Shown here piece by piece: positions 8,580-17,694 of a stretch of DNA of 64,000 nucleotides (position 1 is the first letter of the stretch; the number at the start of each line of letters is the position of its first letter). The notes beneath the pieces were generated by a model that was not told the DNA's origin, searched no databases, and saw nothing but the letters and a program-made list of their open reading frames with translations. The translations under genes and the position numbers were made by a program. The stretch is from Streptomyces sp. NL15-2K (GTDB lineage: Bacteria; Actinomycetota; Actinomycetes; Streptomycetales; Streptomycetaceae): contig NZ_CP130630.1 in NCBI RefSeq assembly GCF_030551255.1, positions 992,001-1,056,000 on the forward strand, written 5' to 3'.

Positions 8580-9629
8580 TCAGGTGAGCCGCAGCAGCGC
8601 TGCCGCGTTGCCGCCGCGTACGGCGTGGAAGTCGGCTTCGGGCAGCTGGGCGGCGCGCAGTGCCCCGACGGGGTCCTCGGTGCCCATGTCGAAGGGGAAG
8701 TCGGAGCCGAGCAGGACCCGGTCCACGCCCGCGGCGGCGATGAGCGCGCGCAGGACGTGGGGGTCGTGGACGAGGGAGTCGAAGTAGAGCCGCTTGAGGT
8801 AGCTGCTGGGCAGGTGGGCGCAGTCCGCGCCCGCGTCGGAGCGGACGGACCAGGCGTGGTCGGCGCGCCCGATGTGAGTGGGGAGGTAGCCGCCGCCGTG
8901 CGCCGCGATCAGCTTCAGTCCCGGATAACGGTCCAGGACCCCGGAGAAGATGAGGTGGGACAGCGCGACGGCGTTCTCGGTGGGCTGGCCGACGGTGTTG
9001 GACAGGTACCACCGGTCGAGCCGCTCGTCGAGGGTGCAGCCGAACGGGTGCAGGAAGAGCACCGCGCCGATTTCCTCGGCCCGCCGCCAGAAGGGCTCGT
9101 AGGCCGCGTCGGACAGCTCGCGCCCCGGCACGTGGCTGGAGATCTCCGCACCCAGCATCCCCTGCTCCAGGGCGTGTTCGAGTGCAGCGACGGCCAGGCC
9201 GGGGTGGTGCAAGGGGACCAGGCCGAGCCCTTTGAGCCGGTCCGGTGCGGCCGAACAGTGCGCCGCCGTGGCCTCGTTGGCCAGTCGGCACACCTTCTCG
9301 GCGGTCGCCTCGTCCGTCCAGGGGTGGTAGTGCGACGGGGACGGGCTGACCAGCTGCACGTCGACGCCCTGGGCGTCCATCGCGGCCAGCCGCACACCGG
9401 CGTCGGTGAGTCTGGGGATCCGCTCGTGCACCATGGGCCCGTTGACGGCCAGCGCGGCCCGTCCGTTGCGGCGGGCGTCGAGCGCCCTCGCCTCGGCCAG
9501 GCCCGGCGAGCCGTCCACCAGTGCCTCGACCGCGGGCAGCAGGACGTGGGCGTGCACATCGACCGTTGGCCAGGGGTGCGCGTCAGCGCTCGTCGAGGGC
9601 TGGTGGTCGAGTGGCGGGCGAGACGTCAC
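8580..9629 (-). CDS. Amidohydrolase family 2, ACMSD / resorcylate decarboxylase-like
   Basis: A 349-residue metal-dependent TIM-barrel enzyme. The HxH metal site (VDVHAHV), the histidine strands FLHPFG and AAHGGGYLP, and the terminal aspartate in LLGSDFPF are intact. Relatives are mostly nonhydrolytic decarboxylases of aromatic or muconate-semialdehyde acids. The GTG start at 9629 overlaps the stop of the FAD monooxygenase gene as GTGA, so expression is coupled; long upstream extensions of this frame are shadow sequence. Likely removes CO2 from a pathway acid (inference). Confidence 0.92.
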   Translation of the reverse strand: MTSRPPLDHQPSTSADAHPWPTVDVHAHVLLPAVEALVDGSPGLAEARALDARRNGRAALAVNGPMVHERIPRLTDAGVRLAAMDAQGVDVQLVSPSPSHYHPWTDEATAEKVCRLANEATAAHCSAAPDRLKGLGLVPLHHPGLAVAALEHALEQGMLGAEISSHVPGRELSDAAYEPFWRRAEEIGAVLFLHPFGCTLDERLDRWYLSNTVGQPTENAVALSHLIFSGVLDRYPGLKLIAAHGGGYLPTHIGRADHAWSVRSDAGADCAHLPSSYLKRLYFDSLVHDPHVLRALIAAAGVDRVLLGSDFPFDMGTEDPVGALRAAQLPEADFHAVRGGNAAALLRLT

Positions 9630-10756
9630 GGCAGGTCCCTGAGCAGGGTCGATATGCGGTTGACCAGGCCGGGCACATCGGCGTCGCGCACCCCGTCGAG
9701 CTGCCACTGCCCGATCTGCACGGAGGCGTCCACCACCGGGCGCACCCGCGGGATGCGGCGCTCGTAGTACGTCTGGAACAGCTGGTCGTCCCAGTCGTCG
9801 GTGCCGGTGAGCAGCTCGGCGAGGACGAGCGCGTCCTCCAGGGACATCGCGGCGCCCTGGGCCAGGCTGGGCGGGCAGCAGTGGGCCGCGTCGCCGATCA
9901 GCACGACCCGTCCGCGGTGCCAGGAGCCTTCCACCAGCATCCGGTGGTACCACGTGTAGTTGACCTTCGCCGGATCGTCGATGTGCTTGACGATCTCTGT
10001 CCAGTAACCGCCGTACCCCTGCAGGAGGCGGCGCATCTCGTCGGCGTAGCTCTCGGGGCGTATGCACCCGCGGTCGCGGTTGGCCTCGACCGCGTAGGCG
10101 TAGATGGTGTTCCGGCTGGTGGGGCAGTAGCCGGCGATGTAGGCGGGGCCGCCGTAGGCGAGGTCGGTGCGCTCCAGGCCCTCGGGACGAGGAGCGGCGA
10201 TGCGCCAGATGGCCATACCGGTCGGCACGGGACGGTCGGCGATGCCGATCGCGGCTCGTGTGCTCGATCCCATGCCGTCCGCGGCGATCACCAGGTCGTA
10301 GCGGCCCTCGCTGCCGTCGGTGAAACGCACCCGCACGCCGTCGGCGTCCTGGTCGAAGGTCTCGGCGCGGGTGCCGAGGCGCACCGAGGCTCCGCTCGCC
10401 CGGACGGCGTCGATGAGGATCCGCTGCAACTGCGGGCGCTGGATGCCGACGGTGGCGGGCAGGTCGTCGCCGCCGGTGCGGAGGTCGTCGACGACGTGCA
10501 GGACGGTGCCGTCCGGGGCGGTGATGCCGAGCGATCCGAAGCCGAACCCGGACGCCTGCACCTGCTCCCACACGCCCAGTTCACGCAGCACCCGCAGGGC
10601 GTTGCCCTGCACGGTGATGCCGGAACCCGCGGTGGCGTTCCAGTCCTCCCTGGCCTCGATGAGGTCCACGGTCAGTCCGGACCGGCGCAGCAGGATCGTG
10701 ACGGCGTTGCCGGCCGATCCGCCGCCGACGACCAGGACGGTGCGGGGTCTTCTCAT
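9626..10756 (-). CDS. FAD-dependent aromatic hydroxylase (PHBH-fold)
   Basis: A 376-residue group A flavoprotein monooxygenase. The N-terminal dinucleotide motif GGGSAG, the central AADGMGS (DG motif) and the LIGDAAHCCPPSLAQGA (GD motif) are all present. Such enzymes use NAD(P)H and O2 to hydroxylate phenolic or heteroaromatic acids, often making the catechol that an extradiol dioxygenase then opens. AAGGAG precedes the ATG. It is 65 bases after the cyclase-family gene and overlaps the decarboxylase-like gene. Confidence 0.93.
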   Translation of the reverse strand: MRRPRTVLVVGGGSAGNAVTILLRRSGLTVDLIEAREDWNATAGSGITVQGNALRVLRELGVWEQVQASGFGFGSLGITAPDGTVLHVVDDLRTGGDDLPATVGIQRPQLQRILIDAVRASGASVRLGTRAETFDQDADGVRVRFTDGSEGRYDLVIAADGMGSSTRAAIGIADRPVPTGMAIWRIAAPRPEGLERTDLAYGGPAYIAGYCPTSRNTIYAYAVEANRDRGCIRPESYADEMRRLLQGYGGYWTEIVKHIDDPAKVNYTWYHRMLVEGSWHRGRVVLIGDAAHCCPPSLAQGAAMSLEDALVLAELLTGTDDWDDQLFQTYYERRIPRVRPVVDASVQIGQWQLDGVRDADVPGLVNRISTLLRDLP

Positions 10757-10797
10757 ACGGGGAACTCCTTCGTTCCTCTGGTAGCGCGATGCGATGT

Positions 10798-10842
10798 GCT
10801 ACTTGGCGGCGGATCGGGTTGCTACTTGACGGCGATCGGGTT
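10798..10842. repeat. Imperfect tandem duplication of the 3' end of the cyclase-family gene
   Basis: Two 22-23-bp copies lie back to back at 10798-10820 and 10821-10842, differing by one substitution and one indel. One copy is the last seven codons of the cyclase-family gene including its stop; the other lies just beyond, in the gap before the monooxygenase. Confidence 0.8.
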
Positions 10843-11778
10843 GACGGGGGAGCCGACGGCTCCGGTGATCGGGAGGGGAGCGGCGGTGAGCCAGAACTCG
10901 TACACGCCGTCGGCCGCGCAGTCCGCGGCGAGCGTGTCGGGGTCCCACATCTCGCCGATCAGCAGGCCCATGTTGGGGATGACGACCTGGTGCAGCGGCT
11001 GGAAGGCGTGCTCGAACTCGTTGGGCCGGACCTCGAAGCCCCAGGTGTCGGTGGCGATCGCGGCGATCTCCGTGCGGTGCAGCCAGCCCGCCGTGGTGAA
11101 CGACAGGCCGGGCGCCGCGCCGCCCGCGTAGTCGCCCCAGCCCTCGCGGCGGACCCGGCTGAGCTGTCCGGTGCGTACGACGACGAGGTCCCCGCGGCCG
11201 ACCCGGACCCGGTGGGCGGCGGCGGTCGCGGCGAGGTGCTCCTCGGTGACGGCGAACCCGTCGGGCAGCTCCCCGCCGTCGCCGATCACGCGGCCGACGT
11301 CCAGCAGCACACCGCGCCCGGCGACGTGCGGGGCCATGTGCTCGATGCCGGTGACGAGGTCGCCGTCGGAGGTGACGACCTTCTCGGCGGCCCGGCCGTT
11401 CCATGCCTTGCCGTGGTCGAAGATGTGGCCGAGGCCGTCCCACTGGGTGGAGCACTGCAGCGGCATCGCGATCACGTCGTCGGCGCCGCCGATGCCGTGC
11501 GGGAAGCCCTGGTTGCCGAGGGCGGCGTCGGTGCCGGTGTCGAGCATGGTGTGCACCGGGTTGGTGCGCCGCCGCCAGCCCTTCTGCGGCCCGTCCATGT
11601 CGAACCGCTGCGACAGCGAGAAGCTTGCGCCGCGCCGGACGAGCGCGGCGCCCTCGCGGCGCTTGCCCTCGTCGAGGAAGTTGAGGGTGCCAAGGACGTC
11701 GTCCTCGCCCCAACGGCCCCAGTTGGTGTACGACTTGGCGGCCTCGGCTATCGCGCCCTCGGGGTCGTACCGGTTCAT
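10822..11778 (-). CDS. Cyclase-family protein (kynurenine-formamidase-like fold)
   Basis: A 318-residue member of the putative-cyclase family, related to kynurenine formamidase and isatin hydrolase. The family metal-binding segment (HxGTHxD) appears in the variant form CSTQWDGLGHI, as in the long branch of this family. The ATG at 11778 overlaps the stop of the upstream FAH hydrolase as ATGA. Probably a metal-dependent hydrolase of an amide or lactone bond; the presence of a formamidase-like enzyme with an ACMSD-like decarboxylase recalls tryptophan/anthranilate-type chemistry, but this is only suggestive. Confidence 0.86.
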   Translation of the reverse strand: MNRYDPEGAIAEAAKSYTNWGRWGEDDVLGTLNFLDEGKRREGAALVRRGASFSLSQRFDMDGPQKGWRRRTNPVHTMLDTGTDAALGNQGFPHGIGGADDVIAMPLQCSTQWDGLGHIFDHGKAWNGRAAEKVVTSDGDLVTGIEHMAPHVAGRGVLLDVGRVIGDGGELPDGFAVTEEHLAATAAAHRVRVGRGDLVVVRTGQLSRVRREGWGDYAGGAAPGLSFTTAGWLHRTEIAAIATDTWGFEVRPNEFEHAFQPLHQVVIPNMGLLIGEMWDPDTLAADCAADGVYEFWLTAAPLPITGAVGSPVNPIAVK

Positions 11779-12770
11779 GAACCCGTCTCCCCCACACAGC
11801 GGGTGCGCTGGGCGCCCAGTCCGGCGATCGAGCCCTCCATCACATCGCCGTCGCGCAGCAGCCGGCCCCAGTGCATGCCGTTGCCGGCCGGGCTGCCGGT
11901 CAGCACCAGGTCACCGGGCAGGAGTCGCGCGGTCCGGGAGACGTACGACACCACCTGGGCCACGCCGAAGATCATGTCCTTGGTGGACTCGTCCTGCATG
12001 GTCTCGCCGTTGAGTTCGAGTGTGATGCGCAGGTCGCCGGGGTCGGCGATCGACTCGGCGGGCACGATCCAGGGCCCGAGCGGGGTGAAACCGGGGGCGT
12101 TCTTGCTGCGCAGCCAGTCGGTGCCGATGGCGGGCATGTCCCGGCGGAAGACGGTGGCACGGTCGGTGAGGTCGTTGGCGATGGTGTAGCCGGCGACGTA
12201 CTCCAGCGCCTCGTCGGTGGACACCCGGTAGGCGGGTTTGCCGATGACGGCCGCCAACTCCAGTTCCCAGTCCGGCTTTTCGGCCCAGTCGGGAAGGGAG
12301 ACGTCGTCGTACGGCCCGGTGATCGCGCTGGGCAGGCCGATGAACACGTACGGCAGGTCCTCGGCCGCCCGCCGGTCCATGAGCGCGGCGATCTCCTCGC
12401 GTGCCTCCTCGACCGTGCGGGGGTCGTCGGGGGCGCGGTGCGCGACCTCCAGGTCGATCACGTGCTGTCGGTAGTTGGCACCCGACTGGAAGACCTGTCG
12501 GGGCTCCACCGGAGCGTGCACCCGCAGGCCCCGGAGAGGTTGCCAGGCGGCCTCGTCGTCCCTCGCGAGGGCGTGCAGGCGGGGCGCGGCCTCGTCCCAG
12601 CCCTCCATGAGGGTGCGGGTGGTCAGCTCCCGCTCACCGAGGGCGGTGCGCAGGTCGAGGGCGCGGCCGTCCGGAGTGACGAGGGCGGGAAACGGGACCC
12701 CGTCGGGGGCGGACAAGGTGCCGAGGGCAAAGGGTCCGGCGAAAGGGACGGACGTGGCTGCGGGTTTCAC
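11775..12770 (-). CDS. FAH family protein, first gene of the catabolic operon
   Basis: A 331-residue second FAH-fold enzyme, different from the one at 6546-7505. The segment GANYRQHVIDLE, the metal-binding WELELAAVIGK and the GSPAGNGMHWGR loop are present. It opens the minus-strand operon, facing the LysR gene across 130 bp, and is coupled to the cyclase-family gene by ATGA. Likely hydrolyses, hydrates or decarboxylates a 2-oxo acid from ring cleavage. Confidence 0.91.
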   Translation of the reverse strand: MKPAATSVPFAGPFALGTLSAPDGVPFPALVTPDGRALDLRTALGERELTTRTLMEGWDEAAPRLHALARDDEAAWQPLRGLRVHAPVEPRQVFQSGANYRQHVIDLEVAHRAPDDPRTVEEAREEIAALMDRRAAEDLPYVFIGLPSAITGPYDDVSLPDWAEKPDWELELAAVIGKPAYRVSTDEALEYVAGYTIANDLTDRATVFRRDMPAIGTDWLRSKNAPGFTPLGPWIVPAESIADPGDLRITLELNGETMQDESTKDMIFGVAQVVSYVSRTARLLPGDLVLTGSPAGNGMHWGRLLRDGDVMEGSIAGLGAQRTRCVGETGS

Positions 12771-12900
12771 GAACGTGTCCTCCTGATTGCGATGGGACTA
12801 ATCTGGCCGCAGCCCTTGGGATAGGGGAAATCGATTATTTGGATGCCGGTCATCCGCCCGACTTATCGTGTCGACGCCTTCGCACGCTGGAGTGCCCGCC
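12771..12900. promoter_or_regulatory. Divergent promoter region, LysR / catabolic operon
   Basis: This 130-bp gap separates the operon's first gene from the LysR gene and must hold both promoters. It contains an AT-richer stretch with the 8-bp palindrome AATCGATT at 12829-12836, which may be part of a LysR (T-N11-A type) site. No clear -35/-10 pair was recognised. Confidence 0.4.
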
Positions 12901-13860
12901 GTGAACCTGGCAAGCCTTGATCTCAATCTGGTCGTCGCCCTGCGCGCCCTGCTGGAGGAGCGCAACGTCACCAGGGCCGGCCGGCGCGTCGGTCTGAGCC
13001 AGCCCGCGATGAGCGGCGCGCTCGCCCGGCTGCGCCGGCACTTCGACGACGACCTGCTCGACCGCGTCGGCGGCCACTACGAACTGACCGCCCTCGGGAA
13101 AGTCCTGCTCGACCGGACCTCCACCGTCTGCGACCAGCTGGAACGCCTCTTCACCAGCCAGGCCGACTTCGATCCGGCGACGGAGTCCCGCGAATTCACC
13201 CTCGGCGTCAGCGACTACTCGGTGGCCGTCTTCGGGGCCGAGTTCACCCGGATCCTCGACCGTGAGGCGCCCGGCATCCGCGTGCGCTTCGTCCAGATCC
13301 CGGCCGGCATCACCGAGATGGCCGGTGCCGTGCTGAGCACGCTGGACGGCGTGGTCATGCCGCACGGCATCATCAGCGACTTCCCCGCCACGGAGCTGTA
13401 CGAGGACGGCTGGGTCTTCCTCGTCGCCGAGGACAACCCCGAGGTGGGCGACCGTCTCTCCCGTGACGACCTGGCTCGGCTGCCGTGGGTGACGTACCTG
13501 CGCGCCTACGACTCCCCGGCCGTCCACCAGCTCGGCATGCTCGGCATCGAACCGCGGGTGAGCGTCTCCGTCGACAGCTTCACGGTGCTGCCCTTCCTGG
13601 TCGCCGGCACCCACCGGATCGCCCTCGTCCCGGCACTCCTCGCCGAACGCCTGCGGGGCACCGCACCGGTACGGATGATGACGCCGCCCTACGAGACGGT
13701 CCCCCTGCGGGAGGCGCTGTGGTGGCACCCCGTCCACACCCACGACGCCGGGCACATCTGGCTGCGGGACACGGCGGCCCGCGTGGCGTCGGCCGTGCAG
13801 GCACGCCCCATCCGCGGCACGGATGGCGAGGATCCGGCAGTGCGATCACGTGAGGGGTAG
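12901..13860 (+). CDS. LysR-family transcriptional regulator
   Basis: A 319-residue regulator with the N-terminal winged helix-turn-helix (ALLEERNVTRAGRRVGLSQP) and a periplasmic-binding-protein-like effector domain. The overall pattern (LDLNLVVALRALLEERN) resembles the NahR/NodD branch, whose members sense aromatic compounds. The GTG at 12901 is preceded by GGAG 8 bases away; an upstream GTG at 12868 has no such site. Divergent position makes the ten-gene operon its clear candidate target, with a pathway intermediate as effector. Confidence 0.92.
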   Translation: MNLASLDLNLVVALRALLEERNVTRAGRRVGLSQPAMSGALARLRRHFDDDLLDRVGGHYELTALGKVLLDRTSTVCDQLERLFTSQADFDPATESREFTLGVSDYSVAVFGAEFTRILDREAPGIRVRFVQIPAGITEMAGAVLSTLDGVVMPHGIISDFPATELYEDGWVFLVAEDNPEVGDRLSRDDLARLPWVTYLRAYDSPAVHQLGMLGIEPRVSVSVDSFTVLPFLVAGTHRIALVPALLAERLRGTAPVRMMTPPYETVPLREALWWHPVHTHDAGHIWLRDTAARVASAVQARPIRGTDGEDPAVRSREG

Positions 13861-14007
13861 GCGCGCGGAGCGGCCTGGCTCATAGTCGGGGCAGTCCCCG
13901 ACGCCCGCCGTCCCGGGCGCGCTCCCTCGGGTGCGCCGGCGCCCCGCTGCGTGGCCAAACCGCAGCGGTTCGGCGCCGCACCCCTGCCACCACACATGGA
14001 GTTCGGC

Positions 14008-15240
14008 ATGTCCAGACCCGCATCCCCGCCCGCGCCCGCCGAAGGTCTCCGCCCGAGTACCGAGAGCGCGGGGCGGCTGCGCGCCGTGCTCCTGATGGCG
14101 GGCAGTTGTCTGCCGGTGCTGGGCGCCGTCCTGATCGCGCCGGTCCTGCCGAAGATGCAGGAACACTTCGCGGCCGTGCCCGGCGCGAAGACCCTCGTCC
14201 CGGTCGTCCTGACCATCCCCGCGCTCGCGCTCGCGCTGCTGGCCCCCTTCGCGGGCGTCGTCGTGGACCGCCTCGGCCGGGTACGGCTGCTGGTCTGGGG
14301 GACGGTGCTGTACGCGCTGCTCGGTACCGCCCCGCTGTGGCTGGACTCGCTGGGCGCCATCGTGATCAGCCGGGTGGTGGTCGGCATCGCCGAGGCGGCC
14401 ATCATGACCTGCTGCACCACGTTGATCGGCGACTACTACAGCGGTCGGACGCGCGAACGCTATCTGGCCCTGCAGACCATGTGTGCCTCCGTCTCCGCCA
14501 CCGCGTTCTTCGTGGTCGGCGGCGCCGTCGGCTCGGCCGGCTGGCGCGCGCCCTTCTGGATCTACGCCGTGGGCCTGCTGCTGGCCCCCGCCATGGCGCT
14601 CACCCTGTCCAAGCCCCGGCCGACGGGCGGCGCGGCACCCGAAGAACCCGCGGGCGAGAAGACGTCGTTCCCCGTGCGCCGGCTGGCGGGCATCTGCGCA
14701 CTCACCGTGTTCGGCGCGATGGTCTTCTACACCGTGCCCGTCGAGATGTCCTACCTGCTCGACGACCTGGGCGTGAAGTCCACCGGCGTCATCGGCCTGG
14801 CCACCGCGATCGCCAGCGCCGCCACCGTGGTCGGTTCCATCGCCTTCACCAGACTGTCCGGCAGCACGGCCGGCAGACTGCCCGTCGTTTTCGCCCTGTG
14901 CGCGGCCGGTTTCGTGGTGATCGCCCTGGCGAACAGCCCGGTGGTCGTGATCGTCGGCGCGGTGCTCAACTGCCTCGGCACCGGTGTGCTGTTGCCCTCG
15001 CTGCTGACCATCGCGATGTCCAGGCTGGACTTCGCCGAGCGGGGCCGCGGTACCGGACTGTGGACGGCCGCCTTCTTCGCGGGCGAGTTCATCTGCCCGC
15101 TCGTCCTGATCGGCCTGGAATCGGCCACCGGCAGCATGGCCCACGCCGTCGGCCTCCTCGGTCTCGCCTCGGCCCTGACGGCAGGCGGGCTGCTGCTCGT
15201 CCGTCGCCGGCCGGCGCCCCGGCTCAGGAGCGCGGTTTAA
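14008..15240 (+). CDS. Major facilitator superfamily transporter
   Basis: A 410-residue integral membrane protein with about twelve hydrophobic segments and the MFS loop GVVVDRLGRVRLL between helices 2 and 3. The ATG at 14008 is chosen because GGAG lies 6 bases upstream. It follows the LysR gene on the same strand by about 150 bp, so it may import the substrate of the adjacent catabolic operon or export a toxic intermediate; drug-efflux relatives are equally possible. A small hairpin (CGGGG/CCCCG) lies in the gap. Confidence 0.88.
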   Translation: MSRPASPPAPAEGLRPSTESAGRLRAVLLMAGSCLPVLGAVLIAPVLPKMQEHFAAVPGAKTLVPVVLTIPALALALLAPFAGVVVDRLGRVRLLVWGTVLYALLGTAPLWLDSLGAIVISRVVVGIAEAAIMTCCTTLIGDYYSGRTRERYLALQTMCASVSATAFFVVGGAVGSAGWRAPFWIYAVGLLLAPAMALTLSKPRPTGGAAPEEPAGEKTSFPVRRLAGICALTVFGAMVFYTVPVEMSYLLDDLGVKSTGVIGLATAIASAATVVGSIAFTRLSGSTAGRLPVVFALCAAGFVVIALANSPVVVIVGAVLNCLGTGVLLPSLLTIAMSRLDFAERGRGTGLWTAAFFAGEFICPLVLIGLESATGSMAHAVGLLGLASALTAGGLLLVRRRPAPRLRSAV

Positions 15241-15544
15241 GGGCCTGTCCGGCGGATCATGCCGCACACGCGGGGGCGCAGTGACACTGACCTGACCACG
15301 TCCAGCCGACCTGCTGGTGGCGCTGCTCCGCGGTCAGCCGCCCGGGGAAGTCCACGATGAGGCCGAGTGCCCCGAGGTCGACGGGCTCGCCGGACCGGTG
15401 GCGGGCGCGCCCGGCGCCTTGAGCAGACGACCGGTCGAGGCACAGCCCACGAGGGCGTCAGCCGTTCCCGGCCTCGACCACCACCGCGGATGCCCCGAGG
15501 CCGGACTCGGCTTCACCTGACCGCCCGGGCGGGCCTGTCCCCCA
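15241..15544. other. Gap with a degenerate open frame, no intact gene
   Basis: No complete gene. On the minus strand a frame without a start codon ends at about 15258 and reads through GALGLIVDFPGRLTAEQ, which looks like real coding sequence but was not identified. GGGCCTGTCC occurs at both 15241 and 15531 in direct orientation. The stretch may be a gene or insertion-element scar between the MFS gene and the galactonate dehydratase gene. Confidence 0.35.
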
Positions 15545-16690
15545 CTACCAGGAGGCCAGTGAGCCGTCCGTGTTGCGCCAGACCGGGTTGCGCCAGCGAT
15601 GGCCGCGTTCGGCGGCGGCCCGGACCGCGTCCTCGTCGATGGTGATGCCGAGACCGGGCGCGGTCGGGCGGTCGATGTAGCCGTCGCGGAACGTGAAGGG
15701 CGTGGTGTCGGCGAGGTAGTCCAGCAGTCCGCTGCTGTCGCCGTAGCCGATGCCGAGCGCCTGTTCCTGGATGAGGAAGTTGGGGATCGCGAAGTCGAGT
15801 TGCAGACTGGCCGCGAGGGCGATCGGGCCGAGCGGGCAGTGCGGGGCCACCAGGACGTCGTACGTCTCGGCCATCGCGGCGATCCGGCGGGACTCGGAGA
15901 TTCCGCCGGCGTGGCTGATGTCGGGCTGGGCCACGGCGATGCCGTCGGAGAGCACCGAGCGGAAGTCCCAGCGGGAGTAGAGCCGTTCGCCGGTGGCGAT
16001 GGGGATGGAGGTGGAGCGCACCACGGCGCCGAGGTCCTGGGAGAACTCCGGCAGCACGGGCTCTTCGACGAAGAGCGGCAGGAGCGGCTCCAGGAAGGGC
16101 AGGACGCGGCGGGACATCGCCCCGCTGAACCGGCCGTGGAAGTCCAGCGCCAGGTCGCGGTCCGGCCCGATGGCCTCGCGGACCGCGGTCACCCCGTCCA
16201 CGATGGCGTTGATCGCGGCGGGCGTGGCGAGCGGCTCCAGCTGGCCGCAGGGGTTCAGCTTGACCGCCGTCATGCCCTTGGCGACCTGCGCGGCCGCCGA
16301 CTCGGCCAGTTCCTCGGGGGTTTCGCCGCCGACCCAGCCGTAGACGCGCACCCGGTCGCGCACGTGGCCACCGAGGAGCTGGTGGACCGGGACGCCGTGG
16401 GTCTTGCCCGCGATGTCCCACAGCGCCTGGTCGATGCCGGCCAGAGCGCTGTTCAGGACGACGCCGCCGCGGTAGAAGCCGCTCTTGGCGAGCACCTGCC
16501 AGTGCTCCTCGATCCGCGCCGGGTCCTGGCCGACCAGGTAGTCGAACATCTCCTCGACACAGCGGGCGACGGTCTGGGCCTTGCCCTCGACTATGGGCTC
16601 GCCCCAGCCGGAGATGCCCTCGTCGGTGTCGACGCGCAGGAAGAGCCAGCGCGGTTCGACGAGGAAGAGCTCGTATCCAGTGATCTTCAT
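15545..16690 (-). CDS. dgoD: D-galactonate dehydratase (mandelate racemase / enolase superfamily)
   Basis: Removes water from D-galactonate (or a stereochemical relative such as L-arabinonate or D-fuconate) to give a 2-keto-3-deoxy acid. The 381 residues match the usual length of about 382. Metal ligands are seen in LALDFHGRFSG, FVEEPVLPE and ATGERLYSRWDF, and the catalytic histidine region in VAPHCPLGPIALAASLQLD. CGGAGGT precedes the ATG at 16690; longer frames upstream are shadow. It is the last gene of the LacI-SDR-dehydratase operon and supplies the substrate of the kinase/aldolase encoded divergently. Confidence 0.9.
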   Translation of the reverse strand: MKITGYELFLVEPRWLFLRVDTDEGISGWGEPIVEGKAQTVARCVEEMFDYLVGQDPARIEEHWQVLAKSGFYRGGVVLNSALAGIDQALWDIAGKTHGVPVHQLLGGHVRDRVRVYGWVGGETPEELAESAAAQVAKGMTAVKLNPCGQLEPLATPAAINAIVDGVTAVREAIGPDRDLALDFHGRFSGAMSRRVLPFLEPLLPLFVEEPVLPEFSQDLGAVVRSTSIPIATGERLYSRWDFRSVLSDGIAVAQPDISHAGGISESRRIAAMAETYDVLVAPHCPLGPIALAASLQLDFAIPNFLIQEQALGIGYGDSSGLLDYLADTTPFTFRDGYIDRPTAPGLGITIDEDAVRAAAERGHRWRNPVWRNTDGSLASW

Positions 16691-16926
16691 GGGGTGGACC
16701 TCCGGGTCCTGTGCTGTGTACGGCCGGGCGGGGCTGAGCGAGGCAGCGGGCGGGTGAGTCGGTGTGGTGGGGGGCGGGTGCGAGTGACGGCCCGCTCCGG
16801 GAGGGAGGGGCGAGTTGTGAGGAAGGGGCTGCTGTGTGGGACGCGCGGGCGCGGCTCCACCGGGATGCGGAGGCATGGACGTGCCTGGAGCGGGCAGGAG
16901 TCCCGCCCAGAACTGGCGAGGGTGGC

Positions 16927-17694
16927 CTACTCCTGGGAGCTGATGCTGCGGCCACCGTCCACGAGCAGGTTCTGGCCGGTGATGAAGGAGGCGTCCTCGG
17001 AGGCGAAGAAGGCCACCGCGGCGGCGATGTCCTCGGCGACTCCGAGCCGGCCGACGGGGGTGCGTGCGATGGTCTGCGCCTTGTATTCCGAGGGGACCTC
17101 GGCCCACAGGGCCGTGACCACGGCTCCGGGCAGAACGGAGTTGAACCTGATCTGCCCGCCGTACTCGACGGCCAGCTGGCGTACGAGGGCGTCGATCCCG
17201 CCCTTGGCGGCCGCGTATGCGGGGAAGCCTTTGAAGCCGATGACCGCGTGCACGGACGAGGTGATCACCACCGCGCCCTTGGCCGTCCTGAGCAGGGGCA
17301 CCGTGGCCCGGACACCGTAGAAGACGGAGTCCAGGCAGAGCCGCAGCTGGTCGTGCCAGGCGGCGTCGTCCAGTTCGTGTGCCGCCCCGGGCAGGTTCTC
17401 GCCGGCGTTGAGATGGAGTACGTCGAGGCGCCCGGTCCACGACTCGACTTCGGCTACGGCCGCGTCCCACTCACTCGGTGAGGTGACGTCGAGGTGCTGG
17501 TCCTGCGCCCGCCCTCCTGCGGCGCGGATCTCCTCGGCGACGCGATGGGCGCCCTTGGCGTCCACGTCGGTGACGAGGACCGACGCTCCCTCCGCCGCCA
17601 GCCGGCGGGCGGTGGCCGCCCCGATGCCGGAGGCGGCCGCGGTGAGCAGGGCCGTACGGCCGGTGAAGCGCGCCGGTGCGGCGGCGACGGTCAT
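16927..17694 (-). CDS. SDR oxidoreductase, probable sugar 1-dehydrogenase
   Basis: A 255-residue classical SDR with catalytic serine and YAAAKG (tyrosine and lysine) and the usual C-terminus ITGQNLLVDGG. Two normally conserved motifs are altered: the glycine motif reads TAAASGIG and the NNAG position reads LNAGEN. Its ATG overlaps the LacI stop as ATGA, and the galactonate dehydratase follows about 240 bases later. In this setting it probably oxidises galactose or arabinose to the lactone, feeding the lactonase encoded in the divergent operon (inference). Confidence 0.88.
   Translation of the reverse strand: MTVAAAPARFTGRTALLTAAASGIGAATARRLAAEGASVLVTDVDAKGAHRVAEEIRAAGGRAQDQHLDVTSPSEWDAAVAEVESWTGRLDVLHLNAGENLPGAAHELDDAAWHDQLRLCLDSVFYGVRATVPLLRTAKGAVVITSSVHAVIGFKGFPAYAAAKGGIDALVRQLAVEYGGQIRFNSVLPGAVVTALWAEVPSEYKAQTIARTPVGRLGVAEDIAAAVAFFASEDASFITGQNLLVDGGRSISSQE

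Noticed and set aside
13846..15267. 473-codon minus-strand frame opposite the MFS gene
   Set aside because: Glycine/arginine/glutamine-rich antisense of a good membrane protein; no family resemblance.
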